Below are positions 4,322-5,491 of a stretch of DNA of 5,491 nt, piece after piece. The position numbers were made by a program, and so were the translations under genes. The notes beneath the pieces were generated by a model. That model was given only the letters and a program-made list of their open reading frames with translations. It was not told the DNA's origin and did no database searches. Numbering within the stretch: position 1 is the stretch's first letter; each line of letters begins with the position of its first letter. The stretch comes from Methanosarcinales archaeon (GTDB taxonomy: Archaea; Halobacteriota; Syntropharchaeia; Alkanophagales; Methanospirareceae): the NCBI GenBank assembly GCA_025464645.1, contig JAODGF010000164.1, forward strand, positions 1 through 5,491, given 5' to 3'.

Positions 4322-5491
4322 CTACATAATCTCGCGCAAAACAGAAATCACCCTGTCTATCTGCTCCTTACTTATAACCAGTGGCGGCACCAGCCTTATC
4401 ACAGTATCAGAAGTGCAATTAATCAAAATTCTTCTCTCAAGCGCCTTCTCGACCATCTCACCGCAGGGCTTCATTAACTCCAGCCCTATCATCAGCCCTC
4501 TCCCTCTTATTTCCTTCACTGTTAGGTTTGAATCTATCCCGTCCTCGTGCACCTTCTCCATGAAATACGCACCAAGCTCTCTCGACCTTTCCACTAACCT
4601 CTCCTCTTCTATCACTCTTATAGACGCCAATGCCGCCGCACATGCCAGCGGATTGCCACCAAAGGTTGAGGCATGCTCGCTGGTTTGAAATTCTATTCCC
4701 TCTTTTGCGAGCATTGCTCCAATTGGAAAACCAGCACCGAGCGCTTTCGCTATCGTCATTATATCAGGCACTACACCCTCATACTCCTTACAAAACCATC
4801 TCCCGGTGCGACCAAAACCTGTCTGTATCTCATCTAAAATTAACAAAACACCTTTCTCTTCGCATATCTCTCGAACCGCTTTCAAATAGCCTTCTGATGG
4901 AATTATTATCCCTGTTTCGCCCTGAATAGGCTCTAATATAACCGCAGCAGTATCCACATCAATCGCCTCTCTAATTGCCTCTGCATCATTGTATCGCACA
5001 AATTTCACTCCGTTCAGCAGTAAAGGTTCAAATACGCTTCTGAATTTTGTTTCAAACGTCACACTCAAAGAACCTAATGTGCGACCATGAAAACTGCCTT
5101 CCGCAGCGATAAAGTTATGCTTCCCGGTCACTTTACTTGCCAACTTCAGCGCGGCTTCCACACTTTCTGCTCCCGAATTACAGAAGAACACCTTGTCCAT
5201 ACCGCTTATTCCTGAAAGCTTCTCTGCAAGTTCCACCTGCGGCTCCGTGTAATACAGATTCGAGGTGTGCATGAGCTTCTCAGCTTGCTCTTTTATCGCA
5301 TTTACCACTACTGGGTGGCAATATCCAACTGCGTTTACTGCGATGCCGCCGACACAATCTATATATTCTCTTCCCACGGAATCCTTTACCGTTGCTCCTT
5401 TTCCCTCTCGTAGCACTATTCGTGGTCTCTTGTATGTTTGCATCATGTATCTCTTCTCTTTCTCGAAGACCTCTTCTGGCGATGAAAACAT
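4322..5491 (-). CDS. argD: Acetylornithine aminotransferase (class III, PLP-dependent)
   Basis: This 389-residue protein catalyses the transfer of an amino group from glutamate to N-acetylglutamate semialdehyde in arginine synthesis. Archaeal members may also act on the equivalent lysine-pathway (LysJ) substrate. All class III marks are present: V-G-G-I-A-V-N-A-V-G at 47-56, the S-G-A phosphate-binding turn at 106-108, F-H-G-R-T at 134-138 around the ring-stacking position, E-P-I-Q-G-E at 187-192, and L-D-E-I-Q-T-G-F-G-R-T-G at 219-230 with Asp220 for the pyridine nitrogen. Lys249 in A-K-A-L-G-A-G-F-P is the PLP Schiff-base lysine, and Thr276 in S-T-F-G-G-N-P is the second phosphate contact. 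The ATG lies on the last base of the window, so a start further upstream cannot be excluded, but family length and N-terminus fit. The stop is TAG. It is a housekeeping gene next to, not part of, the cas operon. Ornithine or aminoadipate-semialdehyde specificity cannot be told from sequence alone. Confidence 0.88.
   Translation of the reverse strand: MFSSPEEVFEKEKRYMMQTYKRPRIVLREGKGATVKDSVGREYIDCVGGIAVNAVGYCHPVVVNAIKEQAEKLMHTSNLYYTEPQVELAEKLSGISGMDKVFFCNSGAESVEAALKLASKVTGKHNFIAAEGSFHGRTLGSLSVTFETKFRSVFEPLLLNGVKFVRYNDAEAIREAIDVDTAAVILEPIQGETGIIIPSEGYLKAVREICEEKGVLLILDEIQTGFGRTGRWFCKEYEGVVPDIMTIAKALGAGFPIGAMLAKEGIEFQTSEHASTFGGNPLACAAALASIRVIEEERLVERSRELGAYFMEKVHEDGIDSNLTVKEIRGRGLMIGLELMKPCGEMVEKALERRILINCTSDTVIRLVPPLVISKEQIDRVISVLREIM

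Noticed and set aside
4214..4929. Other frames over argD and the argD-cas6 gap (plus 4214-4477, 4413-4688 and 4630-4929; minus 4458-4643)
   Set aside because: They are shadows of argD or random reading across the intergenic region, with no recognisable protein features.
1..5491. CRISPR array, tRNA, rRNA or insertion sequence
   Set aside because: No regularly spaced repeats, no tRNA-like cloverleaf, no rRNA-like stretch and no transposase or terminal inverted repeats were seen by eye on either strand.

Overview
The window is an archaeal chromosome segment, most likely euryarchaeal (methanogen or methane-oxidising relatives). The evidence is TTTATATA-type TATA boxes with purine-rich BREs, one placed for a leaderless mRNA, GGTGA-type ribosome binding sites, an archaeal-looking ArgD, and Cas proteins of the Cst/Tneap type. 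The lineage is inferred from style, not from a marker gene. All convincing genes lie on the minus strand, so the operon reads from right to left.

Right part (4322-5491): argD, an acetylornithine-type class III aminotransferase, starts at the very edge of the window. Then comes a 107-bp intergenic region (4215-4321) with two TATA-box candidates and a single 25-bp element that looks like a type I-B CRISPR repeat.

Middle and left part: an effector operon of a type I-B (Cst/Tneap) CRISPR-Cas system in the order cas6 - broken nucleotidyltransferase gene - cas8a1/cst1 - Cas8 C-terminal piece - cas7 (cst2) - cas5t - cas3. Only the first 19 codons of cas3 are in the window. Cas6 cuts the pre-crRNA. 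Cas8, Cas7 and Cas5 (with a small subunit) form Cascade. Cas3 is the recruited helicase-nuclease. No adaptation genes (cas1, cas2, cas4) and no CRISPR array are inside the window. The genes overlap by 4 to 29 bp at most junctions, which suggests one translationally coupled transcript.

Three things stand out. First, cas8 is interrupted by an in-frame TAG (2031-2033), after which the same frame stays open for 102 codons and encodes what looks like the normal Cst1 C-terminus. This may be a nonsense mutation, a natural split into Cas8 plus a Cas11-like small subunit, or stop-codon readthrough or pyrrolysine. Second, the cas6-cas8 gap holds a decayed MNT-type nucleotidyltransferase with two frameshifts, in a position where other I-B operons can carry an addiction module. 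Third, a lone repeat-like element with its own TATA box sits just before cas6 and could be a crRNA-like regulator or an array remnant.
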